A DNA stretch of 64,000 nucleotides from positions 1-64,000 of the forward strand of contig JADJZR010000002.1 of assembly GCA_016715645.1 (NCBI GenBank), written 5' to 3'. The position numbers and the translations under genes were made by a program. Shown here piece by piece: positions 1-7,653 of this stretch. The notes beneath the pieces were generated by a model that was not told the origin of the DNA, ran no database searches, and saw nothing but the letters and a program-made list of their open reading frames with translations. Positions within the stretch are counted from its first letter, which is position 1. Each line of letters starts with the position of its first letter. Source of the stretch: Elusimicrobiota bacterium (GTDB lineage: Bacteria; Elusimicrobiota; Elusimicrobia; FEN-1173).

Positions 1-1
1 C

Positions 2-1018
2 CAGCTGGGCGCGAGCCCGCGCATGGGGAGTTATCTCAAACCGCCGAAGATATTCAACAGCAACTCGAACTACGGCGTGGTATTGAAATCCACGGACCCC
101 TGGAACGCCCAGACCACGGCGAGTTATGGGCTTCGCACGGACACCACGTATTATTACCGGGTGAAAACCGTGGACGCGGGCTTAGCGGAAAGCGGTTGGT
201 CCAGCGGGGGGACGATGTTCTCCGCCGCGCCGCCGTCCACCAGCACGATCGCGGCCGCGTCCACGGCCACGGACGGGGAAGTGTTATTGACTTGGAACAG
301 CGCGGGTGACGATGCCATGAACGGCAACTTGGCCGGCACCTACCGGATCCAGTATGCCACCTACACTCCCACCTGGAGCACCAGTACCACCCCGACGAAT
401 GCGACGACTGTTACGATCTCGACCACGAACGTGGTCCCGGGTTCCGCCCAGGCGAACCTTGTCACGGGACTGACGAGCGGTCTAACGTATTACTTCGTGT
501 TGTGGAGCGGGGACGAAGTCCCCAACTGGTCCACTATTTCAAACAGCACGTCCGCGGTTCCGTTTGTTTCTATCCGATCGATGACGATTGAGGGGTTGAA
601 CACTCTGGGGTTTGGCGCAGTGAATTTGGGGTCGCAGGTGGTGGCGAGCACGGGAGTGGTGATTCGAAACGACGGGACGTTGATGAACAAATACGTGTTA
701 AGCGCGTCCACGCAAACCGTGGGGTCCCCCTGGAGCGTGAAAGACAGCACCCCCGCCGGGCCCGACGCCATGGTGATATTTGGCCTGTTTGACGATGACA
801 CCGCTCCGGTGTTGGGCGATTTCGGGGCAGAAGACCTGATCGGCACAATGGAAACGGGAAGCAACAGCAGTGTGTTCAGCATTGACGGGTCCACGACCGG
901 CGCCTCGGTGCCCGCTGGGGAAGACCGCAAAATCTGGATCCGCCTGGACATGCCCACCACATCGCGCACCGAAGCCGCCCAAACCATGCGAATCCAGATC
1001 ACCGCCCAACCTCCTTAA
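2..1018 (+). CDS. Fibronectin type III-like surface protein, C-terminal part
   Basis: The frame is open from base 2, so the gene begins upstream of the window; an ATG at 23 is internal. The visible ~339 residues contain at least one and probably two fibronectin type III-like beta-sandwich units (YYYRVKTVD near the start and a later unit with LTYYFVLWSGDE). A Ser/Thr/Asn-rich C-terminal module with regularly spaced glycines follows. No membrane anchor or sorting motif is visible before the stop, and the C-terminus is ITAQPP. The composition fits an extracellular or cell-surface protein. No enzymatic motif is visible. It is followed by a repeat and a hairpin that could terminate transcription. 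Function unknown. Confidence 0.7.
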   Translation, partial: QLGASPRMGSYLKPPKIFNSNSNYGVVLKSTDPWNAQTTASYGLRTDTTYYYRVKTVDAGLAESGWSSGGTMFSAAPPSTSTIAAASTATDGEVLLTWNSAGDDAMNGNLAGTYRIQYATYTPTWSTSTTPTNATTVTISTTNVVPGSAQANLVTGLTSGLTYYFVLWSGDEVPNWSTISNSTSAVPFVSIRSMTIEGLNTLGFGAVNLGSQVVASTGVVIRNDGTLMNKYVLSASTQTVGSPWSVKDSTPAGPDAMVIFGLFDDDTAPVLGDFGAEDLIGTMETGSNSSVFSIDGSTTGASVPAGEDRKIWIRLDMPTTSRTEAAQTMRIQITAQPP

Positions 1019-1044
1019 GGGGACGGAGTACACTAATTGACTTG
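1019..1044 (+). repeat. R-type interspersed repeat (GGGGACGGAGTA...AATTG)
   Basis: The sequence starts GGGGACGGAGTACACTAATTG directly after the stop of the surface-protein gene. The same motif recurs inverted at 9185-9212 and direct at 55545-55591 and 57409-57455. A related form, GGGGACGGTCTTGCATAATTG, lies at 52465, 53942 and 55605. It resembles the sequences that flank REP-associated tyrosine transposases, but no such transposase is in the window. Confidence 0.6.
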
Positions 1045-1090
1045 CGGGATTCCGTTGAAGGGTTGCGAGAAACAGAGGAGATTCGTTGTT

Positions 1091-1233
1091 TAGACTCAAT
1101 GCCGGTCAGTTAAGCGTAGATGCCCGATTTGTCGGGCAGTTTTGATGTCGATAAAACAATTCAACCGATTTAAAAGGCGCCCCATGAATGGGGCAACTTC
1201 AAATGGGGTCTTAACTGACCGGCATTGGGTCTA
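1091..1233. mobile_element. 143-bp MITE-like element with 24-bp terminal inverted repeats
   Basis: Bases 1091-1114 (core CAATGCCGGTCAGTTAAG) are the reverse complement of 1210-1233 with a single mismatch. The 95-bp interior has two small hairpins and no coding potential. This is the structure of a miniature inverted-repeat element or a collapsed insertion sequence. No second copy was seen in the window. Confidence 0.75.
1121..1143 (+). terminator. Hairpin terminator candidate inside the MITE-like element
   Basis: TGCCCGA (1121-1127), a 4-base loop and TCGGGCA (1132-1138) are followed by GTTTT. It could end transcription of the surface-protein gene. A second hairpin (GCCCCA/TGGGGC) lies downstream near 1180-1195 without a T-run. 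Confidence 0.5.
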
Positions 1234-1249
1234 GCGTAGGGAATAAAAA

Positions 1250-1284
1250 CTGGGTTCCGGCTAACACCAGGCCGGAATGACGGG
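1250..1284. repeat. B-type palindromic repeat (TTCCGGC...GCCGGAATGACGGG)
   Basis: An imperfect palindrome of the common bacterial 'CTGGATTCCGG...CCGGAATGACGG' kind. Related copies are at 9093-9160, inside a reading frame, and near 57463-57500. Confidence 0.6.
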
Positions 1285-1301
1285 CAAAATTGATCGGCGG
1301 T

Positions 1302-1330
1302 TTGCATATTTATGTTGTGTGTTTTAGAAT
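1302..1330 (+). promoter_or_regulatory. Promoter of the nucleotidyltransferase gene, probably giving a leaderless transcript
   Basis: TTGCAT at 1302-1307 and TAGAAT at 1325-1330 are separated by exactly 17 bp. The ATG at 1337 lies 6 bases past the -10 box, where transcription would be expected to start. No Shine-Dalgarno sequence fits in that space. Confidence 0.6.
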
Positions 1331-1336
1331 GTTGAG

Positions 1337-1660
1337 ATGAAACGGAATTTGTCAACTCAAGCGGATGAGAACGAAATCAAGTCGATCATCGTGGATGTGA
1401 TACGGCGTCGGTTGGAGCAGAACCACTACAAGGTGTTTTTGTTTGGGTCTCGGGTGAGAGGCAACGCTTCCGGGCGGTCTGACTATGATGTGGGGATTGA
1501 GACGAAAAATCCACTCTCTCTGGCTGAATTGCTGGATATTCGAACGACCCTTTCTGATTTGCCCATCCTTCATAAAATAGATGTGATAGACTTTGGCCGG
1601 GTGACAGATGAATTTCGGCAGGTGGCGTACGAGGCGGTGGAAATTTTGCATGAGCAATAA
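1337..1660 (+). CDS. Minimal nucleotidyltransferase (MNT) domain protein
   Basis: This 107-residue protein carries the pol-beta superfamily signature FGSRVRGNASGRSDYDVGI: the GSxxxG loop, then two metal-binding aspartates in SDYD. A third acidic residue lies in the KIDVIDFG stretch. The size matches stand-alone MNT proteins. These usually pair with a HEPN protein and can act as antitoxins that AMPylate or otherwise modify the partner. No HEPN gene is adjacent: the next gene starts 27 bp downstream and is an ABC ATPase. It is therefore an orphan or acts on a distant partner. Transcription probably starts at the ATG itself. The family call is firm; the role is unknown. Confidence 0.8.
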   Translation: MKRNLSTQADENEIKSIIVDVIRRRLEQNHYKVFLFGSRVRGNASGRSDYDVGIETKNPLSLAELLDIRTTLSDLPILHKIDVIDFGRVTDEFRQVAYEAVEILHEQ

Positions 1661-1687
1661 AATTCGCACTCGGATAAAAGAGACTTC

Positions 1688-2482
1688 ATGATTGACGTGC
1701 AGGATGTGCGGCGGTATTACGGCGATTTTTTGGCGGTGGATCGGCTTTCTTTTTCTATTCCGAAAGGGAAAATACTTGGTTTTTTGGGGCCTAATGGGTC
1801 CGGTAAAACAACCACCATGCGTATGTTGAGCGGGTTTATGCCGGCCTCTTCGGGCCGGATCCTGATCGACGGTTTGGATATTCAATTAAACCCTTTGGAA
1901 GCTAAAAAGAAAATCGGATATCTGCCGGAAACCCCGCCCCTTTATCTGGACATGCGCGTCGATGAATATCTGACCTACGTGGCTCACCTCAAGGGCGTTC
2001 CCCGCGAAACAATCCCCGCTCGAGTCGAAAACGTTGGAACCACTTGCGGCTTGCTGGATGTGCGACGGAAGTTGGTTCGGTCTCTGTCGAAAGGTTACCG
2101 ACAACGGGTGGGGATCGCCCAAAGCGTCATTCACAGCCCTTCCTTTTTGATACTTGACGAGCCCACCGTGGGGTTGGACCCGAAACAAATTGCTGAAATA
2201 CGTCGGCTGATTAAATCCTTGGCGGGCGAAATGACCGTTATCCTCAGCACCCATATCTTGCCGGAAGTGACTTTGATTTGTGATGAGATATTGATCATCA
2301 ATAAAGGCCAAATGAAGTTTCGGGAAAGTTTGGACCGCATCGAGGGGCAGGATTTGGAACGGCTCTTTTTGAAATATACGTATGAGGAAGAGATGGAAGA
2401 GAAGTTCCGCGTGCCTGGCCGGGGAAGGTCGATTCACTATGAAAGAGCGTTTGATGTTGATGGGGCGGATAGCGGTACATGA
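1688..2482 (+). CDS. ABC transporter ATP-binding protein (GldA-like)
   Basis: A single nucleotide-binding domain of about 264 residues. It has Walker A GPNGSGKT near residue 34, a signature LSKGYRQR, Walker B FLILDEP and a switch histidine in STHIL. The layout matches GldA/CcmA-type ATPases that drive ABC-2 permeases. The 3' end overlaps the next gene, a permease/GldG fusion, by 44 bp. This implies coupled translation and one complex. It energises export, or gliding-type machinery, from the cytoplasmic face; the substrate is unknown. It opens a six-gene cluster with two ATPase/permease/GldG sets. No Bacteroidetes motility genes are nearby, so the gliding name is structural only. Confidence 0.9.
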   Translation: MIDVQDVRRYYGDFLAVDRLSFSIPKGKILGFLGPNGSGKTTTMRMLSGFMPASSGRILIDGLDIQLNPLEAKKKIGYLPETPPLYLDMRVDEYLTYVAHLKGVPRETIPARVENVGTTCGLLDVRRKLVRSLSKGYRQRVGIAQSVIHSPSFLILDEPTVGLDPKQIAEIRRLIKSLAGEMTVILSTHILPEVTLICDEILIINKGQMKFRESLDRIEGQDLERLFLKYTYEEEMEEKFRVPGRGRSIHYERAFDVDGADSGT

Positions 2483-4625
2483 CCTGAAATCTTATTTTGT
2501 TTCGCCCATCGGTTATGTGGTTTTGGCGTTGTTCTCTGTTTTGGAAGGGTGGTTCTTTTTTAATCATGTGACGCGGTTTAATGATGTGTTGGGTGTGGCC
2601 CTTATGTCCGGGCGGCCGGATACCCTTAACCAAATCAACCTTCACCGACTTGTGGTTGAACCGTTGTTTAAAGAAACGTTGATGTTGTTGTTGGTGTTCC
2701 TGCCCGCAGTCACCATGCGGTTGTTGGCCGAAGAAAAAAAGCAGAAAACATTAGAACTCTTACTAACGTCGCCCCTGCGTACCGGGGATATTGTGATGGG
2801 GAAATTTCTTTCTGCGGTGTCTTTCCTGCTTATTTTGTTGGGGTTTACGACTCTTCATCCAATTCTTTTGTTTGTGTTTGGTCAGCCGGGGCCGGATTTG
2901 GCTCCGCTTCTCACAGGTTACTTGGGCCTTTTTTTGGCGGGCGCGTGTGTGGTGAGCGTCGGGCTTTTTGCCTCCTCTTTAACGGAAAACCAGATCGTGG
3001 CGTTTGTGGTCACCGTGTTTTTGGCCCATTTGTTTGCCTTGATCAGCGGGCCGGCCCCCGCTTTGGGAGGCCTGTGGGGTGACCTGCTTCGGGCGGTGTG
3101 CATAAAAGATCATGCGGTCGCCCTGTTTCGGGGATTTGTCGATACACGCGGGCTCATTTATTTGGGTTCATTCATCTTTTTTTGGCTGTTTTTGACTCAG
3201 CGGATTGTGGAAGGGACTCGTGTGGGCCGGATTCTGTCCGGAAAAACCCCGGAATCCCGTCGGTTTTTGTCCACCACGGCGGGCACAGGGGCGGTGTTGG
3301 CGTTGGTTAACTTGTTTGGCTTCCTTTTTTATACGGGATTGGATGTGACCCCGGACAAAATTTCAAGTTTGTCCGACCAATCCAAAAAGGCGGTTCAATG
3401 GATTAAAGAGCCTGTGGAACTGTTGGTGTTTTCCACTCAGAAAACCCCCGACAACGTCAAATACATGTTGGATAGTTACGCTTTTGTGAACCGCGCCATT
3501 TCTTATCGCTTCGTGGACCCGGAAAAAAATCCCGGTTTGGCCCAGCGTTACAAAGTGGATCAGGACGGTCAGGGGGTTTTGACGTTTGGGGAAGGGTTTA
3601 TTTTGATCCCCTCCATTGACGAACAGTCCGTGACCAACGCCATTTTAAAAATCACTCAAAAAGCCCACAACGTCGTTTACTTTTTGACTGGACATGGGGA
3701 GCGCGACGTGCGCGACAACCGGTCTAAAGATGGCATCGGGTTGCTGGCCGATCAGATGCGAGACGAAAATTATCGGGTCGAATCGTTGTCGTTGGAACCG
3801 CCGCACTACTACATTCCTGGCAACTGCACGTTGTTGGTTGTCGCCGGGCCCCGGAAAGGGTTTACCGAGTTTGAGTTGAAAGCCGTGGGGGAATATTTGG
3901 CGGCGTCCGGGAGGGCGGTGTTTTTGCTGGATCCGCCCACCGTCACGGGGTTGGAACCTCTCCTGGCCCAATGGGGCGTGGAGGTCAAACAGAACGTTTT
4001 GCTCGATGTGGCGGCACCTTCCCTGGTTCAGCGGGCTTTGGCGGGTATGCGGGGAATGAAGGCCTCTCCCCGGCCTCTTTTTCAAATTTATCTGAAAGAT
4101 TTTCCGCCCCATCCGGTCACGGCGGATTTGGAAGGCAAACCGGTTCTTCTTTCCGTGGCGCGGACGGTGGAGCCGCGGACAGAAACGAAGCCGGGGGCCG
4201 TTCGGTTGGCCATCGACATATTGGCCCGGTCCACGGACAAGGGCTGGGCGGAATCCGACGTGGACGGTGTGCTTAAAAAGGGTTTGGTGAGTCGGTCCCC
4301 GGACGAAAAAGTGGGGCCCCATACTGTGGCTCTGATGGCGACGCGGGGAACAGAAACCGATAATAGCAAAATTGCGGTTTTCGGAGATTCGGATTTTGTG
4401 AGCAATGAATATTTGAACCAACTTTTTAACCGCGACCTGTTCATGAACACCCTGGCTTTTTTGGGCGAACAGGCACCGTTGGTGTCGGTTCGGCCTCGGC
4501 GGTTGTTCGCTTCTCGGTTGGATTACAACCCCAAAACCATGGCCCGCCTGTTTCATTTGTCGGTGTGGGTGTTTCCTTCCCTGTTGTTGGCCGGCGGTGT
4601 GGCCGCTTGGCGGATTCGTCGGTAA
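2439..4625 (+). CDS. ABC-2 permease fused to GldG-like auxiliary domain
   Basis: The ATG at 2439 is chosen because GGGGAAGG lies about 10 bp upstream and the protein then starts MKERLMLMG, as ABC-2 permeases do. An in-frame ATG at 2382 lies deep inside the preceding gene. Residues ~1-265 form an ABC-2 permease with about six hydrophobic segments. From ~280 a GldG-like (ABC_transp_aux) extracytoplasmic region follows: a membrane segment, then a motif like SLSDQSKKAVQWI, and later FLTGHGERDV. A C-terminal membrane helix ends in WRIRR. In gliding bacteria GldF and GldG are separate proteins; here they are one 728-residue chain. It overlaps the ATPase gene, and its TAATG stop overlaps the next start. 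Confidence 0.85.
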   Translation: MKERLMLMGRIAVHDLKSYFVSPIGYVVLALFSVLEGWFFFNHVTRFNDVLGVALMSGRPDTLNQINLHRLVVEPLFKETLMLLLVFLPAVTMRLLAEEKKQKTLELLLTSPLRTGDIVMGKFLSAVSFLLILLGFTTLHPILLFVFGQPGPDLAPLLTGYLGLFLAGACVVSVGLFASSLTENQIVAFVVTVFLAHLFALISGPAPALGGLWGDLLRAVCIKDHAVALFRGFVDTRGLIYLGSFIFFWLFLTQRIVEGTRVGRILSGKTPESRRFLSTTAGTGAVLALVNLFGFLFYTGLDVTPDKISSLSDQSKKAVQWIKEPVELLVFSTQKTPDNVKYMLDSYAFVNRAISYRFVDPEKNPGLAQRYKVDQDGQGVLTFGEGFILIPSIDEQSVTNAILKITQKAHNVVYFLTGHGERDVRDNRSKDGIGLLADQMRDENYRVESLSLEPPHYYIPGNCTLLVVAGPRKGFTEFELKAVGEYLAASGRAVFLLDPPTVTGLEPLLAQWGVEVKQNVLLDVAAPSLVQRALAGMRGMKASPRPLFQIYLKDFPPHPVTADLEGKPVLLSVARTVEPRTETKPGAVRLAIDILARSTDKGWAESDVDGVLKKGLVSRSPDEKVGPHTVALMATRGTETDNSKIAVFGDSDFVSNEYLNQLFNRDLFMNTLAFLGEQAPLVSVRPRRLFASRLDYNPKTMARLFHLSVWVFPSLLLAGGVAAWRIRR

Positions 4626-5974
4626 TGGGGCATCGCTGGGGTTTGTTTTGGGGAGCGGTGGGGTTGTCGACCGTGTTTTACGCTGGGCTTGTTTGGCGCC
4701 AGCGGGTTGTGGAACAGCGGGAGCAACGGTTGGTTTCTATTCGGGCGAAGGATGTGACGGGGTTTCGGGTCGTGGGGGGGGAAACAACTTTTGTTGACCT
4801 CAAACGGGACGGCAACGGCTTTGTTTTTGTGGCTCCGTACCCCGGCGTGGCCGCTGATCAGAGGGCGGTGAAAAATTTTTTGTCGGTTCTCGAACGGTTA
4901 CCCGCTCGGCGACGGTGGGAACAGAGCGGGGATCTCTCTCTGTTTGGAGTGGGGCCCCAATCTCCTCGGTTGACGGTTGAGTTGGGTGAGCGGGTTATTG
5001 TCTTGGCTGTGGGGAATAGAAATCCGGTGGGGGCGGAGGTGTTTGTCCACATTGTAAAATTTAACTTACCATTTCCCTCATCCGCCCCTTCGGGGCACCT
5101 TCTCCCAAGGGGAGAAGGAAATTCTATAAATGATGGTGAAATCGCGTTGGTGCCGACTACGGCGGGGGCGCTGTTTCAGGTTCAGGGGATGGACTTTCGG
5201 GGGCGGCGGATTCTTCCGGAAGGGGAGTTGTTGGCGTGGTCATTAGATCGGCCGGGGCGAGGGGTGTTAAAGGCTGAAATTCAAGGTCATGAATGGATGG
5301 TTTCCGAGGGAACGGGGCCTGTTTATCCTTCGGATCAATCCGCCGCCCGGGACGTGGCCCAACGGATTAATCGGTTGCGTTTGTCGGATTTTGAGTCGGT
5401 TGATCGGCGGTTGTCTTTGGACGCGTCGGGACTGTCCAACCCCGTGGCTCGATTAACAGTACAAGTTTCGTCCGGACCGGCGGTGGTCTTAACGTTGGGC
5501 CGCGGTGAAAATCCGCGTGTGTTAAACCTTGCGGTTAACGGTGAGGTGCGCGGCGGGGTTTTTGTCGATTTTTTGGATCCGTGGCCCGCTCTGGCCCAAT
5601 TGCGCAAAAAATCGTTGGTGGATTTTCCGTTGGCTTCAGTGACTCGGTTTACCGTGGAACGCGATGAGAGTCTGGCCGTTTATGAGAAACAAAGGGGAAA
5701 ATGGTATCGGTTGGGGCGGGAACGACGGTTGGTGGATCCCCGCGGTGTGCAGGCCTTTTTATTGGCGTTGGCGAAAGTTAAAATAGAATCGTTTGATTTT
5801 TCGGGATCGGTGCAAGTGCCCCAGCGGCGGTATGTGTTGTTTAATTCGGATGGAGAACGGGTGATGGATTTGGTGTTGGGTGAAAACAAAGACGGGGTGG
5901 TTCTGGCCTCTTTTGGCGGGGCGCGGTATCGGTTTTTGTTGGAGGCTTCGGAAACGGATCAGTGGGGGTTTTGA
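4625..5974 (+). CDS. DUF4340-like membrane-anchored protein with a translated MITE-A insertion
   Basis: The start is the ATG in the TAATG overlap with the previous stop, giving 449 residues. An in-frame ATG at 4565 lies inside the upstream gene. Residues ~3-20 form one N-terminal membrane helix; the rest is predicted extracytoplasmic beta-rich sequence with repeated motifs typical of DUF4340. This family commonly accompanies GldA/GldFG-type ABC systems and probably acts in the envelope with them. At residues ~150-166 a palindromic MITE-A fragment is read in frame and encodes Pro/Ser/Gly-rich sequence (PSSAPSGHLLPRGEG). It breaks a region that otherwise flows from VFVHIV into EIALVPT. Whether the protein tolerates this loop is unknown. 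Confidence 0.75.
   Translation: MGHRWGLFWGAVGLSTVFYAGLVWRQRVVEQREQRLVSIRAKDVTGFRVVGGETTFVDLKRDGNGFVFVAPYPGVAADQRAVKNFLSVLERLPARRRWEQSGDLSLFGVGPQSPRLTVELGERVIVLAVGNRNPVGAEVFVHIVKFNLPFPSSAPSGHLLPRGEGNSINDGEIALVPTTAGALFQVQGMDFRGRRILPEGELLAWSLDRPGRGVLKAEIQGHEWMVSEGTGPVYPSDQSAARDVAQRINRLRLSDFESVDRRLSLDASGLSNPVARLTVQVSSGPAVVLTLGRGENPRVLNLAVNGEVRGGVFVDFLDPWPALAQLRKKSLVDFPLASVTRFTVERDESLAVYEKQRGKWYRLGRERRLVDPRGVQAFLLALAKVKIESFDFSGSVQVPQRRYVLFNSDGERVMDLVLGENKDGVVLASFGGARYRFLLEASETDQWGF
5073..5121. mobile_element. MITE-A internal fragment inside the DUF4340 gene
   Basis: It contains the MITE-A core CCCTCATCCGCCCCTTCGGG and the arm CTTCTCCCAAGGGGAGAAGG but neither terminus. The length keeps the host reading frame. 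Confidence 0.8.
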
Positions 5975-5976
5975 CT

Positions 5977-6040
5977 TAACGGCTCAGATCCCTCACCCTG
6001 CCCTCTCCCAAGAGGAGAGGGAAAGCACTTGAACGGTTAC
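5977..6040. mobile_element. Short MITE-A derivative between DUF4340 and the second ATPase
   Basis: A 64-bp copy running from TAACGGCTCAG to CTTGAACGGTTAC. Both MITE-A ends are recognisable, with one internal hairpin CCCTCTCCCAAGAGGAGAGGG. It lies directly downstream of the DUF4340 stop. No clear target duplication. Confidence 0.7.
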
Positions 6041-6092
6041 GATTCCGGCTCGAATCATGATGGAAAAACGGGCGCAGAAGGAGAGTAATATT

Positions 6093-6797
6093 GTGTTGAA
6101 AGTGGATCGAGTGACGAGGCGGTTTGGTCGGGTGACGGCCGTCGATGACGTGAGTTTTGAAATTCAGCCCGGCGAAATGGTCGGGTTTTTGGGGCCCAAT
6201 GGGTCAGGCAAGACAACCCTGTTGCGGGTCATCTCCACCTATTTGTTGCCTTCGTCGGGCACGGTTTTGCTGGATGGGTTGGATGTTCGCCGATCGCCGG
6301 AAGAAGTGCGTCGCCGTATCGGTTATTTGCCCGAAAGCAACATTCTTTATCCCCGTATGCGGGTTTGGGATTATTTGAAATTTGCCGGGGAAATGCGGGG
6401 GCTTTGCGGTAAATTGTTGGCCGAACGCATTGATTCGTTTGTCCAGGCGCTTCAGTTGGAATCTGTTTTGGAGAAACGCAACGGGGAATGTTCCAAAGGG
6501 TTTCGCCAGCGCATTTCCATGGCGGCGGTTTTACTTCACCGCCCTCCCGTGATATTGTTAGACGAACCCACCATTGGCTTAGACCCCCTTCAGCTTTTTA
6601 TGGTGCGCGATTTTTTGCGGGAGTTGGCCAAGGACAGGATCGTTTTGTTTAGTTCCCACATCATGCAGGAAGTGGCCGCTATGACCCAGCGCGTGCTGTT
6701 GATCCACCAGGGAAAATTAATCCGCGACGCGGTGTTGGCGGAAACGGGCGACGGAGCCCGTCAATTGGAAAATATGTTCAAAGAGGCGCTGGTATGA
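6093..6797 (+). CDS. ABC transporter ATP-binding protein (GldA-like, second copy)
   Basis: I place the start at GTG 6093: AAGGAGAG (6078-6085) precedes it by 7 bp and the product then begins at the usual domain start. ATGs at 6057 and 6060 are in frame but lack a ribosome site. The ~234-residue protein has Walker A GPNGSGKT, signature CSKGFRQR, Walker B VILLDEP and the switch histidine in SSHIM. It resembles the ATPase at 1688 and heads the second ATPase/permease/GldG set. The stop overlaps an ATG at 6794 (ATGA), the ancestral start of the permease. Confidence 0.88.
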   Translation: MLKVDRVTRRFGRVTAVDDVSFEIQPGEMVGFLGPNGSGKTTLLRVISTYLLPSSGTVLLDGLDVRRSPEEVRRRIGYLPESNILYPRMRVWDYLKFAGEMRGLCGKLLAERIDSFVQALQLESVLEKRNGECSKGFRQRISMAAVLLHRPPVILLDEPTIGLDPLQLFMVRDFLRELAKDRIVLFSSHIMQEVAAMTQRVLLIHQGKLIRDAVLAETGDGARQLENMFKEALV

Positions 6798-6828
6798 CGG
6801 AACAACAAGATCCGGCAATTCTATCCTT

Positions 6829-7653
6829 ATGGCGACGGCTCAGAGCCCTCATCCGCCCCTTCGGGGCACCTTCCCCCAAGAGGGGAAGGAAAACAAAGAT
6901 TTTTCACTGCCCTGGCGGGATCGGGTGTGGGTGGCCACCACGGTGTTTCGGCGGGAAATGGCGGCTTATTTTGATCTTCCGATCGCTTCCATTTTTGCCA
7001 TCGTGTTTTTGTTGGTGACTGGCGGGATGTTCATTAACGACTTCTTTTTGGTGGGCGTCGCGGAAATGGACGCTTATTTCGCTCCTCTGCCGATGTTGAT
7101 GATTTTGTTTCTGCCGGCGTTGTCCATGCGCTCCTGGGCGGAAGAACGGGAAATTAATACCTACGAGTTTTTGCGTACGCTCCCGGTGAGCCCCTGGAAC
7201 TTGATTTTGTCGAAATACGCCGCGTCGTATGTTTTCTTTTTAGTCACGTTGGCGGGCACCGCGCCGATCGTGTTCATGCTTTACCGGCTGGGTCAGCCCG
7301 ACGGCGGGAAAATCGTGGCGTCGTATGTGGGCACCGCGGGGTTAGGGGCCGTTTATCTGGCGGTCAGTCACTATTTGTCCAGTTTGTCCAGGGACCAAAT
7401 TGTCGCTTACCTAACCAGCGTGTTGGTTTTGGCTCTTTTATACGCTACCGGCAACGAGTTGGTGGCCGGAATTTTGGACGGGTTATGGCCGACTCTTCAG
7501 ATCGGGACCTTGTTGCGCGACATCGTCTCGCCTGTGCCTCACTTTGAAACCTTCGCCCTCGGCATTTTAGACCTCCACGGCGCGCTCTTCTTTTTGCTGA
7601 TGGGGGCGGTGCCGTTATGGATGACCCACGGCGTGTTGGAGCGGGATCGTTGA
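6829..7653 (+). CDS. ABC-2 permease (GldF-like) with its N-terminus rewritten by MITE-A
   Basis: The body from residue ~40 is a six-segment ABC-2 permease with MRSWAEEREINTYEFLRTLPVS, the motif seen in GldF-type proteins. The ATGA at 6794, coupled to the upstream ATPase, looks like the original start. Its frame diverges from the permease body, and a MITE-A half-element (6833-6905) lies between them. The open frame now begins at ATG 6829, so about 25 residues (SPHPPLRGTFPQEGKENKDF) are encoded by the element. An internal ATG at 6958 (MAAYFDLP) could also be used. The 3' end overlaps the next gene. Confidence 0.8.
   Translation: MATAQSPHPPLRGTFPQEGKENKDFSLPWRDRVWVATTVFRREMAAYFDLPIASIFAIVFLLVTGGMFINDFFLVGVAEMDAYFAPLPMLMILFLPALSMRSWAEEREINTYEFLRTLPVSPWNLILSKYAASYVFFLVTLAGTAPIVFMLYRLGQPDGGKIVASYVGTAGLGAVYLAVSHYLSSLSRDQIVAYLTSVLVLALLYATGNELVAGILDGLWPTLQIGTLLRDIVSPVPHFETFALGILDLHGALFFLLMGAVPLWMTHGVLERDR
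6833..6905. mobile_element. MITE-A left half at the start of the permease gene
   Basis: It starts GCGACGGCTCAGAGCCCTCA and continues through CTTCGGGG and CCCCCAAGAGGGG to AAACAAAGATTT. The right half and right terminus are absent. It separates the ATGA start at 6794 from the permease reading frame. Confidence 0.8.

Noticed and set aside
2382..2438. Longer start for the GldF-GldG fusion
   Set aside because: It lies wholly inside the ATPase gene. ATG 2439 has a proper ribosome site and gives the expected permease N-terminus.
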